Origin: Brachycybe producta
Taxonomy: Eukaryota; Arthropoda; Diplopoda; Playtdesmida; Andrognathidae
Direction: 5' to 3'
NCBI GenBank assembly: GCA_036925085.1
Contig: JAUPFP010000005.1
Location: 4,431,383 to 4,495,382 of the forward strand
Length of the DNA stretch: 64,000 nt
Shown here: positions 44,306-55,373 of the stretch, piece by piece
Layout of the letters: the number at the start of each line of letters is the position of its first letter
Position numbering within the stretch: position 1 is the first letter of the stretch
Notes under the pieces: generated by a model
The model's database searches: none
Seen by the model: only the letters and a program-made list of their open reading frames with translations
What the model was told of the DNA's origin: nothing
Made by a program: the position numbers and the translations under genes

Positions 44306-44665
44306 ATAATTGCTGGGCACAATTACCTGTGATAAACTGTACATAGTTTAATTTGGTACTATTATCCCCTCCCTTTTTATATTTCAAAGAGAAAATGAGT
44401 TTTTCATTTTTTCTGGTGTGCACATGCGCGTCGTTTGTTCATTTTTTTACTCTTTTCATTTCACTCCCCCTACTCTTTCCAACCTTTCCTCCCCCCCCCC
44501 TCTCTCCAATTTAAGATCATGGGGTTCTTGGATGGGGAGTGTGCAACATATGATATAGTTGACCTTGAGAAAAAAGCGGTTCATTTATTCATTTAAATTT
44601 ATATAAATTCCGACGTGCTTCAAGGTTTTTGTCCTTAATTGTTTGTACAGCGTTAGTCATAGACA
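44306..44665 (+). repeat. Dispersed repeat R2, copy 2
   Basis: Close match to 10456-10850: GGGCACAATTACCTGTGATA, CTATTATCCCCTCCC, GAGAAAATGAGTTTTTCAT, ATGGGGTTCTTGGATGGGGA, TTGACCTTGAG and AAAGCGGTTCATTTA, up to GTACAGCGTTAG. It directly follows the 32-bp satellite. Confidence 0.7.
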
Positions 44666-44768
44666 AAACAATATGTCGAATTCAATTTATTCAATTAAAT
44701 TAAACGTGTACTGTACACGTTTAATATTAAAATGCATTTAAATTATCAGGTGTGTACTAGGTATAAGG
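44666..44768 (+). repeat. Dispersed repeat R1, partial copy 3
   Basis: AATATGTCGAATTCAATTTA and TGCATTTAAATTATCAGG then TGTGTACTAGGTAT match R1. The middle is replaced by a short palindrome (ACGTGTACTGTACACGT). Confidence 0.6.
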
Positions 44769-45573
44769 TGAGTTGTGCGCTATTCATTTACGACTGTCGT
44801 ATTATGTTGTACACCAGTCAATGTCAATTATGTCACATTATTTATAATAATCATATTTTGTTTAATTTGATTTTGTGACTGTTACACGGTTATGAGCTAC
44901 ATATTCCTTTTCCTGGTGGTTTTTTTTTTATGAATGTGTATCAGAATACGTTTTATTTCAAAAGAAAAAAAAATCATTGTAGGAAGTTTTGCAAATTGCA
45001 TTGTTAACAAAAAACAAAATCCTATATTGAATACATAATGTATTATGTATTACAAAATACTGCCTCAATTTAGTTCTTGGATGAAATGCCAAAACTTTAA
45101 AAAAGAGATGACGTCACATAACATCAAGGACGTTTGAGTGTGTTTAATTTCAATTGGCTACAAAATAATGTTCCTTTAATTATGTTTGATTCATTCTAGA
45201 CAAGATTTTTTTAGGTAGAATAATAATATACTCTGTATATGAGACACTACTGAAAACAATATTAGATTTTTGTATATGTATTTTTTAAAAAAAAAATATT
45301 ATAAACTCCGGTGTCTAGAATACAATAATATGTTCTAGAAAACAAAACAGTGAATTGAGAAACAGCTGTTAAGTGTCATATTGGATATAAATACAGTATA
45401 TGATTCTAATAAGTTGATAACAGGAGACTATAGGTTTCATCTGTTAGATTTTATTATTGAATATCACTTAACCTTCCCAAAAAGGATTACATAAGTTTTG
45501 TGTTTTTTTATGAATATTATTATGATTATTTAAGAAAGAAAGAACATTGCAAAACGACATTCATGCAAATGAA

Positions 45574-48500
45574 ATGATTGCAGACATGATTATGGACGCT
45601 GCTGATGATGATGATAATGATGATGGCACTTGTAATCCTAATTATCCTCTTTTAGGATCTGCTGTCAATGCAACCACATTGGAACATCAGCACCTGCTCG
45701 CATCTAAAAGGGTAACAACTACAACAACAACAAAAACAACAACAACAAAATGCGGTAATTACATACACTTATAATAATTTTTTTTTAAATAATCAATCTA
45801 TAGTAATAATAAAATATTAGTGATTTGTGTGTGTGTGTGTGTGTGTGTTACTTTTATCGGTTGAAATGTCATATGCACAATTTTAAAAAAAATGTTTATA
45901 AACGTGACATCTAATAGACTTTTGTTATCCTGTATAGCTTTAATAAAAAGTCCGAAGTCCCGGTACTCTAGTTATAACTATACCCGGATTCTGACAGAAT
46001 AAGGATGCAGGCAATCTGCGTTGTCAAATGGCCTTGAATACATGAATTTAGAATGGCCTTGTCCATTATGTACCACAACATTACACTTATTTCATTACCG
46101 CTGTCTGTACCCAAATCATACGATTGTATTTCAAACGACGGGATTTGTAGGTCGAGGCTAGAGCTCGAAGAGTACTAGCAGCATGCTCCCCGAGCCCCTC
46201 ATAAGATGGAGTCATAGACATTCCAGCGTGCACGTGCTGCGTGTCTCCATTACAGTGGCCGAGAGGTGCAATCCTATATACAAACATGCACACGACAACA
46301 CCCAATACTCCACGACAATTACTTCCAAAACTCCAGAACAACACCCAGACACCACAACATATTAAATATTATTTAATTTATATTTATTGATAATTATTCA
46401 ATTGGGTGTAAATGAATAGAGCCCCGGGTGGAAGCGCGAAGAAGAGTGGCGCGGCACCGCTCTGGAGAAAGTTTGGAACTTCTTGATAGCCGAGCATCCA
46501 CTACGTCGGTGACGTGCCACGCCGCGTCACCGACCTAGTGGATGTGGAGCTTTATACTCCAACTCACACCGGGCCAAACAAAACGTTTTGCGAACTCTCT
46601 GCTGCCGCATACCTCCTCGCACTTACTTCCTTGTAAGAAGTGTTTGCTTGTGACTTAAACAGGCAAGGTAGCGCCAAACAAATTTAAAAAAATGACTGGT
46701 TGTGTTTGGGTGAGGGCCGTAGAGAGACAGCTCAGATAGATTATCATCCCGGGCCCCTTAACACATAATCTCTAATCTCTGCAAAACGTCTTGTCTCACT
46801 GCTAGTGGGTGGCGGGGAAGAGACCTCCTTTAGAAAATATAGCCATTGCAGTGGGGTCAACATTAAACGACTTCTAATTGTTTGTTTATATTTTTTTAAT
46901 AGGATCGTTTCCAATGCGGTTTTTGTTTGTGGGTCTCGGTTGTTTCTTGTGCTTTGTGGTCTATTCGACAAGAGTGTGTATGAGCATTGCGCTGGTCTGC
47001 ATGGTGAACCAGACAGCAGTTCTACAAAAGTCTCACATTCGAAATGATATCAATGGGACAGTTAAGTGCTCAAGTCTAATTGTTCCTAGTCACAACCAAA
47101 CTGATGATGGTGATGATGATAAGCCAAACAATGAGGTACTGCTTGCAAGCCGAGAGCAACTGTTTGTTGCCCATGTTTCACTTAATTGTGATAAGCGTGC
47201 TTTAATCGAATGATTGGTGGACTGACTGCTCAAAAAAAAAAAAGAAAAACTTACTTTTCTCAGCTTATCGAAAATAACTTCAAAATGTTTTAGAAATTGA
47301 AGTCATTCAACCAACTATAGGTTTTTCATGTCGAATAGTTTCATATCGAAACCCTTTTCATCTTCTCAGTTAGGGGGAAGTATTCTGAGAGCTGGTGCAG
47401 ATTAACCTGCTAGGCTAGGCCACAAGTCAAATTATTAATTAACTTGACCTGAGCTATCGTAGCCAGGTAGGTTTATACCTAAATGAAAACAATGAGGCTG
47501 TTGTGATTTGTTTGCACAACTGTTGTGATGATTGCACATCTTTTAGATAAAATGAAATAATTTGATCGACACAAACACTGCAAACTACCGTTTGAATAAA
47601 AACCAAAGTGTTAACTGTAGAATACGAGGTATATCCTGTTGTGGTGGTGGTGTCACAACTTAAAAGTCAAATGCAAAAAACCGGTGCTGCAATTTTTTTT
47701 GATAGTTTCTATTAGAGGTGGGACGTATCATAAATTTTCTCAAATCCGAATCCGAATCCTAAAAGGTTCTCGAAGCCCTCAAATAAGAATCAGGCTATAT
47801 TATTCATTAAGAAGATAAAAATAAAATTAAATAATATTAAATATTAAATTATTAATAATAAAAAACAGTGTGGCCCTCAGGGTTGCCACACGGTGATATT
47901 GGTGATCCGGGTTGCAACAATCGCCGGTTTTTTGTTAGTGAACGCTTCTATTGGACGTCAATGGAATTAAAACTATTTTTTACCAAAGTTTTAACAGTTT
48001 TTTTTAAAGTTAGGATTCGAAAGATTCAAAAGACGAAAAAAGTTTGAAGATTCGTGTTTCTGAATCTCGAATAATTTCCAAGATTCGCGGGATTCGAGGA
48101 TTCGAATGTCCCATCCCAAGATTTTATTTGTTGCATGTGTTATCTATTAGCATCAACTATGAGATCCACTGCTAGAGTTGCTAGAGGGATTGTCTTAGAC
48201 CCCCAAGTCTCAGAACAACACCTGAGTTGGTTCAATGACCAGAGTTCTTCGTTTATAATGCAGTGAATGTTGAGCTTCAATAAGCTATGTTTGCTTAGAG
48301 CACTTCGATATGCTTACTTTTGCTGAGAGGTGCATTCGTGGTTAACGATAGATAGAAATGCTTTGCATTGCGGTTGCGATAAACGTGATGAAATTACACA
48401 AAATGAATGGTAAATGATATATACAAATTGAATTACATAATAGGCAAGCCACAATCGCATATTGCCAAATAGAAATAAACATTGTAAAATTAACAGCTAT

Positions 48501-51500
48501 TCACACAAAAGAATGAAAACAATGATTTAAATGAGAATTAAATACGAAAATAAATTGATGTTGGCATGTTGCTTGCTGCAGTAACATAAGTCTACTGAGG
48601 TTTTCTTAAAAAAATCTGTAACTCTTACATGAAATTACAAATTATCTTCTTCACAGTATGACTCTTGGGAAGTCAAACAGTAGTCTTAACGTTTTTTCCA
48701 GTGATCGTAGCAGTGCTGGAAGTTATTTTCTATTAGGGTGTTTAGTACATCTGAAACACTTTTTTGGAAGTTATCTACTGTCCAGTAATGATGATCCTTC
48801 ATCTTTTATTTCAACTTGGGGGAAGAGGTCGAAGTCATATGAAGCCAGGTCAGAGCTGTAGGGGCGTTGCAGGAGTGTCTATATGTTGGTCGTTCTCTGG
48901 CTAGAGAGCTTTATTTTTGAGAAAAATCAACTGAGAAAAAAAGACATGTAAAGTTTCCAATGAAATTGATGCAACAACAAATTTATGTTAACAAGATTTT
49001 ATTTAAATATAGAAATGAATTTTAATATAAAGTAATATAATATGCCTGAAGGGCAAATAAACAAGGGCAAATCAAAAGAAATAATAATTGATTATATTCA
49101 ACTATTATGCTTACAATATGTGCAAAAGTGAGAAACTAGCTAGTTATTACTAAATAATAAAAACTAAAAATTCAAAATACATTTATTTATGTGCTAGAAT
49201 AGAGTATGAAATGGTACAAGCAAAAATGGTAGGCTTAAGTATTGTTTATACAAACAAATCCTTAATACAATCAAAATATGACAAAAACAAAATACAATGT
49301 TACACTTACATAAAATCAGCAACAACTACAGCATCAAATGAGGATGAGCACTTCCAAACTAGCTCTGACTGAGTTTACTCTCATTTGTCTTTAGAACCAA
49401 CTGGCTACAGTACTCCATTAAAATGGAAACTAGTAGATTAGTGGTACCCTCTGAGTTTACTTAAATAAAGCCAGCTCAAGCTACCTCTTTTTGAATCAGT
49501 CATGCTGAATATGCCCTTTAGTTTTGTCACTAGGAACCAACAGATCTGCAGTACTCCAATAACATGGAAACTAGCAGAAATCTATGGTACCCTATTGCTT
49601 TACTCAGGTAACTCAGGCTGACTATTCCAAAGCATGTTAAACTATGGTCTCAGGAGCAACCATCAAAACTTAGCCACAGTACTCCAATTATATGGAAACT
49701 AGTGGTTTTAGTTTTGCGGTATTGCTCCAAAGTACTCTTAACTGTTGAGAATTCTCCAATGAAGATGGCTCAAAAGCCAAAAAGCCTTTTTTCTAAGTAA
49801 TATTGTGGCCTTTTTTATATAAAATAGCCTTCATAGACTAAGAGTGGATAATTCTCATTGGTCACTGTGATATAAAAAATTAAAATTAAAAAAAAATTAA
49901 AAAATATTTAGATTCATGTAGAATGAAAAATTCTTCATTCTACATAGATGTCTTTTTTGACCCAAAACTCTCGAATTGGCAACGTTGTGTGAGCAGGTGC
50001 GTTGAAACATTGCAGATGATTAGGTGCTACATCACGACAATCCGGTTGCTCAAGCGTTGCTCTTCCGATAGACAGAATAATCAGAATTCTAAAATCAGCT
50101 GTTTATAAAAAAATCTATAAAGAGAAAACTGTGAAAAGGAAGTTAGAGAGTCTAAAACTCCACACAAGCTCTATAAAACTATTGTTTAATTCGTTTGTGT
50201 CGTTTAGGATGGACCTTTTGTTTGGGAGGAACAACTTCAGGGAATCATTTTGAGCTCCTTTTTCTGGGGTTATATAATAACACAATTTCCAGGAGGTATT
50301 CTGGCTGATAAAATAGGTGGCAAGTGGATTTTGGCTTGGTGTCAGTTGGCCACTTCAATCCTCACTATGTTGGTACCAGTGGCATCTCTAGGCAGTGTCT
50401 ATATTGTCATCTTGCTACGATTTTTGTGTGGCATGGCGCAGGTAATTTCAGTTCCCTTCACTTTGAATTTATTTCCAAAATGTTAAATACAATGGTTTCC
50501 ATTTACTGTTTTAAAATTTCAGCATTCCCAAAATTAATAATCTGATTAGGCTTTTTAAAACTATTTTTCAAATACTGTAGTGTAGTTAATTAGAAATTTA
50601 AATTCTTGCTTTATTATTGTTTTATGATCATTTTTCATTTAGTAGAAGTTGACGTATAAAATAATAAACTGTACATTCACTTTCTGTGGCTTGCTGCTTG
50701 GTTTTGCCTTAAGATTTACAGTAAACTTTCTAAAAGCTCTAAAAAAATACCTTAGGAGCACTGAACTGGCCCCAGAAGTCCCAAAAAGCTTCGAAAAGCA
50801 TAAGGATTAAAGAATTTTTTTAAAATTCGAATAAATGTGTAAACATGATTTTAAAACATTTTAAATTTAAAAAAAAACTACCAAAAGTCGAAAAATATTT
50901 AAATGCTCTAAATTTTAAAGTGACGAAGACATTCGGACTGCATATTCTCGACCACCCTTTTAAATGCTATGACCTGATGCAAATATCAAACCCAATGAAA
51001 GCTATTATACAGTATATAATTATAAAAAGCAAGCAAGCAGCAGCTGTTTGCTTTTTTAAAGACGCATATATATGCAGAAATATGAAAAGCTACAAAAAGC
51101 AACCCAAAGTTTAGCTTTAAAGTTACAGAAAGCGAATATGCAGTTTAACCTAAAGAGAATTTGCCAAATTTTAGCATTTTTGTTTTATATGCCGCTATAA
51201 TTTTGGTTATTCTGCGTTTTGAAAACAACTTTTAAAAAGTATTTGAAATTGTTTTAAAAAAGAAACTTTCGTAAGTTTGTTTACTTTGTCGAACAATTTA
51301 TTTTTGATTTTTTAGCCTAAAAACGAAAATCGAGAATTTAGCAAAAAATGCCATAAAAAGTTCATTTTAAAAAATGATATATCAGAATGAAAAGTTTCCA
51401 CTTATGGGTAACGTCATTTTTTTAATTTTTTTTTAAATAGGGAGTAACGTTTCCAACACTTGGCTCCCTTCTTTCTAATTGGGCTCCAAAACCTGAACGG

Positions 51501-54500
51501 AGCATATTGATGACCCTGACTGGAATTGGTATAAATTATTTATGTCTTAAGGCCATGTTTCCACTTAATAAAAATTATTAAACTGTCAAAACTTCAAATG
51601 AAAAAATGACAATTTACTAGTGTGAAAATAGCTGATGCATTTCCACCAATTGGATATAACAAAATAAAAAGCAAGTTGATATGTGACCACATCACACTTG
51701 GTCCTTTGAATCTACTATTTTGATAATGATTTTTCCAGTTTAAACCACAATTTCATCCTCTTTCAGGGGCGCACTGGCCTATCGGGCAATCGGCCAATAG
51801 GCCGCCTCTTCTTCATGGTTTCATTGAGGGCCGATTTTATGATGAAACTCGATTTAAAATTTAAAAATCGCAGAAGAAAAAGAACAGAAGAATACTAAAA
51901 TGAAAGCAAAATGAGAAAATTTGTGTAATTAAAGAAGAAAAGCGGGAAAATGTTTTTTTTTTTAAAAAAAGTTAGTACAAAAGGACAAAAAAGAAATTGA
52001 CATGTTTATTGCAGGCAAAAATGATAATAGAACTTACATTAGAAGTGAAATTTCGGTTGGAGACTGGAGGTTCTACGCATTTTAATTCCTTATTCGTTCG
52101 GTCTGTAAATAAAATTTCCTCTGTTCGCATTGTTGTCAAGTGGAAACAGGCCCTAAAAGCCATATTCTAAAACGTTACAAATCAAAGTTTAGAAATTCTT
52201 CTTAAACGAAAATTTTGTGAAGCTCATGTTTTAAGCTGGACTTTTTTTAGCAACGTTTTAGAACAATGTACAATGTAATATACTAGAGATTCTGTGTTTA
52301 TTTTTATTTCAGGTTGTTCCATTGGCATCATCGTGACATTCCCGGTGTCTGCATTTTTATGCAAATCTACTTTAGGATGGCCCGCAATATTTTATTTATT
52401 TGGTGGAGCTGGAATCTTGTGGTTCGTACTGTGGGTGCTGTGTATCGAGAATAAACCGTCGGAACATCCTTGGATCTCATTAGAAGAAAAAACATTCATT
52501 GAAACTAATACGATGAACAACAGAAACGAAGTAATTTATTAGTGTTTGGTAGAAGAAGAAAAAGAAATAAAAAGTTTCATTTAATTCATTTCAGGTTGTG
52601 ATAATTCCATGGGGTTTGATTTTAAGATCTCCAGCATTTTATTCTTTGTGTTTAGCAAATTTTACATCAAGTTTTAAATATTTCATGCTTTTAACTCAAC
52701 TTCCAACCTACTTAAAAGTCGTGATGGACTTCAATTTAGAACAGGTATTTGGTCACTTGTTCATCTGCAGGTTGAAATTCCACTTTCGAAAGCACTACTG
52801 GAAGTCGTATCGTGGAACACTGTTGGAAATGTTCGTCTCGTTTCGCTTTAATTTCATTCATACGGCGCACACTGCCTTGTCTGCCCCAAATGAGATTTTT
52901 TTTCTTATTTCCAAAGTTGAAAATCATCAAAGGACGTCGCTTTGATAATGTGGATGAAATTAAAGCCCAAACAACAAACGTTCTCAACAGTTTTACTGAA
53001 ACTAATAATAGTATATTATACGCACACTCAAGTGTCATGACAATCAAAGTGCGAGACACTGGAAATCAATTTCTATGAAGACCTGTACAAAAAAAAGCCA
53101 ATTTTGACTTACAGAATGGACTAATTAACATAATGCCATACTTGTTGGGTGCGACAACGGCCGTATTTTCGAGCATAGCTGCCGATTATATAAAAAATAC
53201 TGACAAAATAAGCATAACATCTGTACGAAAGACCTTTTGTTTTATTGGTACCAGTATACACAAATAATTACTGAATCGGTATCTATTGTAATAATCAAGT
53301 ACGTTTTTAGGAACATTCTGCAGCGCCATTGGCCTCATCGGAGTACCAATTGCTGGTTGCAATAGGGCTTTGGTAATATCATTGTTGTGGATTTCTATTG
53401 GGATTGATGGGCTTAATGCCGCAGGCCTTGATGTCATTTCATTAGATATGGCTCCTAAAATGTCAGGTGATCGAATGAAAATTAATAAACCTCAAATACT
53501 CCAATCAGGGTTTCAATATCTTTTAACGTGATTTTAATTTTTTTTAATTAAGGTACAATAATAGGAATTGCGAATTCATGCTCTGCAGCCGGTGGTATAG
53601 TCGCACCTTACGTTGTGGGAATCCTTACACAAAACAGTGTACGGTAGAATACCAAATATTAATTTAAGCGCCTTTGCACAAGAGCACGTTTGGTGGTCGA
53701 TTTCAACTGTGAGTTGTCGAATGTGTGCAAAGGTCCAGCTTTTTCTGTAGCAATGTATTGCAACCATAGACCAGCCATCTACGACAACATGCATTTTGCA
53801 GTCAAAATCGATCACCAAAAGTGGTCTGTATGCTAAGGGCCTCAACACGGCACTTTTTGATGTTGCTTTATAACAAAATTGCAGCTGCCTAATGTCTCAA
53901 TGAAGAGCCTAGACACTCCATAGACGCAATGTTAAGTGAAGTTTGATGTGCCCAAAAACACGGTCTCAATTCTAGCCACCTTAGTGCCTTTAGATTGAAT
54001 TTTTAACGATAATTGAAGATGCAATCTTTTCTTCTGTGTTGTGGTCGGGTTTTTACAATATTTAAAGAAGTTTTTATTTTTATACAATTTTAAATTTTGC
54101 TAATTTGCCCTACCCATGTTACAGGCCATTCACCTTAAAAAGGTCCATTTTTCTTGCCACCTTTTGGTTTTTTAGAAATGTCTTTCAGTTTTAAGAAGAA
54201 TTGGGTGTATTCCTTAGTATATTCCGGTATTAAGGTAAATTCACGCCGTTTCATATTGCTGTTTGGTTGCTACAGCCTTTTTAACCTGCAAAACTGACCC
54301 GTGTCTCAGGGCACGAGAAACTCTGGAGTATATGTCTCTATTCTCTTAAGAGCCTCTTATGACGCCACATTAAATTAAATTTGACGTTTCTAAAAACATG
54401 GTCTCGATTCAAATCACCTAAACCGTCTTCAAGGTTGCAATCGATTTTTAAATGTTGTGGTCAAGTAACAAGGTCATTTCGACTCATTTGGTTATATTAT

Positions 54501-55262
54501 TCGAAGGAGTTTTTACTTTACACTCTTTTAAGTCGGGCCAATTTGCTTGACTTCAGGAACACTGGATTATTCTTTAATGTGTTCTTCAGGTAACAAGGCA
54601 TTTTCAAGAAGTTTCAAATCGCCTTTTGGCTAGAACCACAACATTGACCATGTCTCGAGCATGTGTAATGAGACACATTAAAATTTGGGTTTCCAAGTTT
54701 AAGGGTGTTTTTCTAAAGAAAAATCATTTTTAACTCCTTTAAATATTGCATAAAAACGATGACAATGACTGGCAAAAAAGGCAAGAATCCTGTCTAGAAA
54801 GGACACTATGTTTCTGATGGACGCATCAAATTCCACGTAAAAGTGCGTCTATAGAGTCATGCAGCACGTGTTAGAGATGGATTGAAAACACCGTTACATG
54901 AATCATTTGCTCTTCTAGCTTCAACAATATTTTCAGTTGCTATTTACGAAAAGCACAATAACCAGAGTTTTGTTTTCCATCGTTATTTTTCTTTCCATTT
55001 ACATGTTTTGCAATGGCTTCTTAAAAACTAACTTAACTAAAAAAAATCGTCGCTTATTGTGTTGCAGAATACAAAGTCTTCATGGGATCTCGCATTGTAC
55101 CTGTCGTCGGGCGTTTGTCTAGTCGGTCTTTTCACATTTATGCTGTTTGGTTCGGCAGAAATTCAACCATGGAACCATTCTGTGCCTGCAAAGACAGAGG
55201 ATGAGGACTGCGACACGACCGTTCTATTTGAACGTACCCATTTCGAAAAGAATTATTCATGA
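45574..55262 (+). CDS. SLC17: SLC17-family anion transporter, copy B (diverged paralogue)
   Basis: Exons: 45574-45754, 46903-47135, 50208-50441, 51441-51528, 52313-52530, 52595-52744, 53115-53247, 53311-53466, 53553-53638, 55068-55262; all phases join to 557 residues. The first exon is less certain: start chosen at the first ATG after an in-frame leader, acidic (ADDDDNDDG), with two dileucine motifs (NYPLL, HQHLL) like the lysosomal sorting signal of sialin, and ending in the required phase-1 donor. Later features: TM1 YSTRVCMSIALVCMVNQT with Arg84; sequons NQT, NGT, NQT; FVWEEQLQGIILSSFFWGY and QFPGG; GVTFPTLGSLLSNWAPKPERS; ENKPSEHPWISLEEK; MLLTQLPTYL; NGLINIMPYL; SVRKTFCFI; DMAPKMSGTIIGIANSCS. 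TM4 lacks the family histidine (Gly224 there), and HFGHNWAFY of copy A is NFTSSFKYF. Exons of 88, 150, 133, 156 and 86 nt equal those of copy A, so the two are duplicates. Confidence 0.9.
45826..45849. repeat. (GT)n microsatellite
   Basis: About twelve uninterrupted GT units in the first intron of SLC17-B. Confidence 0.9.
46492..46556. repeat. Hairpin related to the TAF5L-intron MITE
   Basis: GAGCATCCACTACGTCGGTGAC and GTCACCGACCTAGTGGATGTG pair. The flank CTCTGGAGAAAGT...TGAGAA-like sequence resembles 57030-57060 inside the element at 56932-57273, so this looks like a rearranged relative. Confidence 0.55.
47712..48118. mobile_element. TIR-like element with GATTCG-rich interior
   Basis: AGAGGTGGGACGTATC at the left opposes TTCGAATGTCCCATCCC at the right. 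The arms hold CGAATCC/GGATTCG copies. Ends of the form AG.GGTGGGAC recall non-autonomous hAT elements. Confidence 0.45.
49394..49710. repeat. Three imperfect repeats, period about 130-140 bp
   Basis: Each unit has CAGTACTCCA, then ATGGAAACTAG, then (in two) GGTACCCT, at 49409, 49546 and 49677. Not a protein repeat; family unknown. Confidence 0.6.
50735..50910 (-). repeat. Dispersed repeat related to 40150-40460
   Basis: In reverse complement it matches the 40.2-40.4 kb block through AGCACTGAACTGGCCCC, AGTCCCAAAAAGCTT and ACCAAAAGTCGAAAAA. Lies in an SLC17-B intron. Confidence 0.5.
51547..52157. mobile_element. TIR element with GTTTCCAC ends (long copy)
   Basis: TTAAGGCCATGTTTCCACTT at the left and AAGTGGAAACAGGCCCTAAAA at the right (the final A run being flank). 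It is longer than the relative at 42768-42948, partly because of a segment starting at about 51768 (GGGGCGCACTGGCC). Inside SLC17-B intron 4. Confidence 0.6.
53639..55067. other. Last SLC17-B intron
   Basis: About 1.4 kb. An inverted-repeat element spans roughly 53660-53850 (TTTGGTGGTCGATTTCAACTG against CAGTCAAAATCGATCACCAAA). The rest has imperfect internal repeats (for instance AAACATGGTCTC and AAACACGGTCTCAATTC near 53955 and 54395). No exon seen. Confidence 0.5.
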
Positions 55263-55313
55263 GAAATTCATTTCTAACATCTCTTAATTTGTAGACCGGA
55301 AAAAAAGCACAAA

Positions 55314-55319
55314 AATAAA
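55314..55319 (+). terminator. Poly(A) signal of SLC17-B
   Basis: AATAAA, about 52 bp after the stop of SLC17-B. Cleavage 10-25 bp later would fall on top of the poly(A) signal of the convergent TAF5L gene. Confidence 0.55.
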
Positions 55320-55334
55320 TGTTTTAGTTTCTTT

Positions 55335-55340
55335 TTTATT
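55335..55340 (-). terminator. Poly(A) signal of TAF5L
   Basis: TTTATT on the plus strand is AATAAA on the minus strand, 34 bp after the TAF5L stop. The two genes' 3' ends therefore overlap by a few tens of bases or just meet. Confidence 0.5.
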
Positions 55341-55373
55341 TAATAGATAAGGCTTTAAGCGTGATTGATGCGA

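Larger units (their letters stand above)
47136..50207. other. SLC17-B intron 2: repeats
   Basis: About 3.1 kb. Contains a CTAGTTTC-core relative at 47283, a TIR-like element at 47712-48118 (AGAGGTGGGAC and GTCCCATCCC ends with GATTCG blocks), and three imperfect repeats in 49394-49710. No further exon is needed or seen. Confidence 0.5.
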
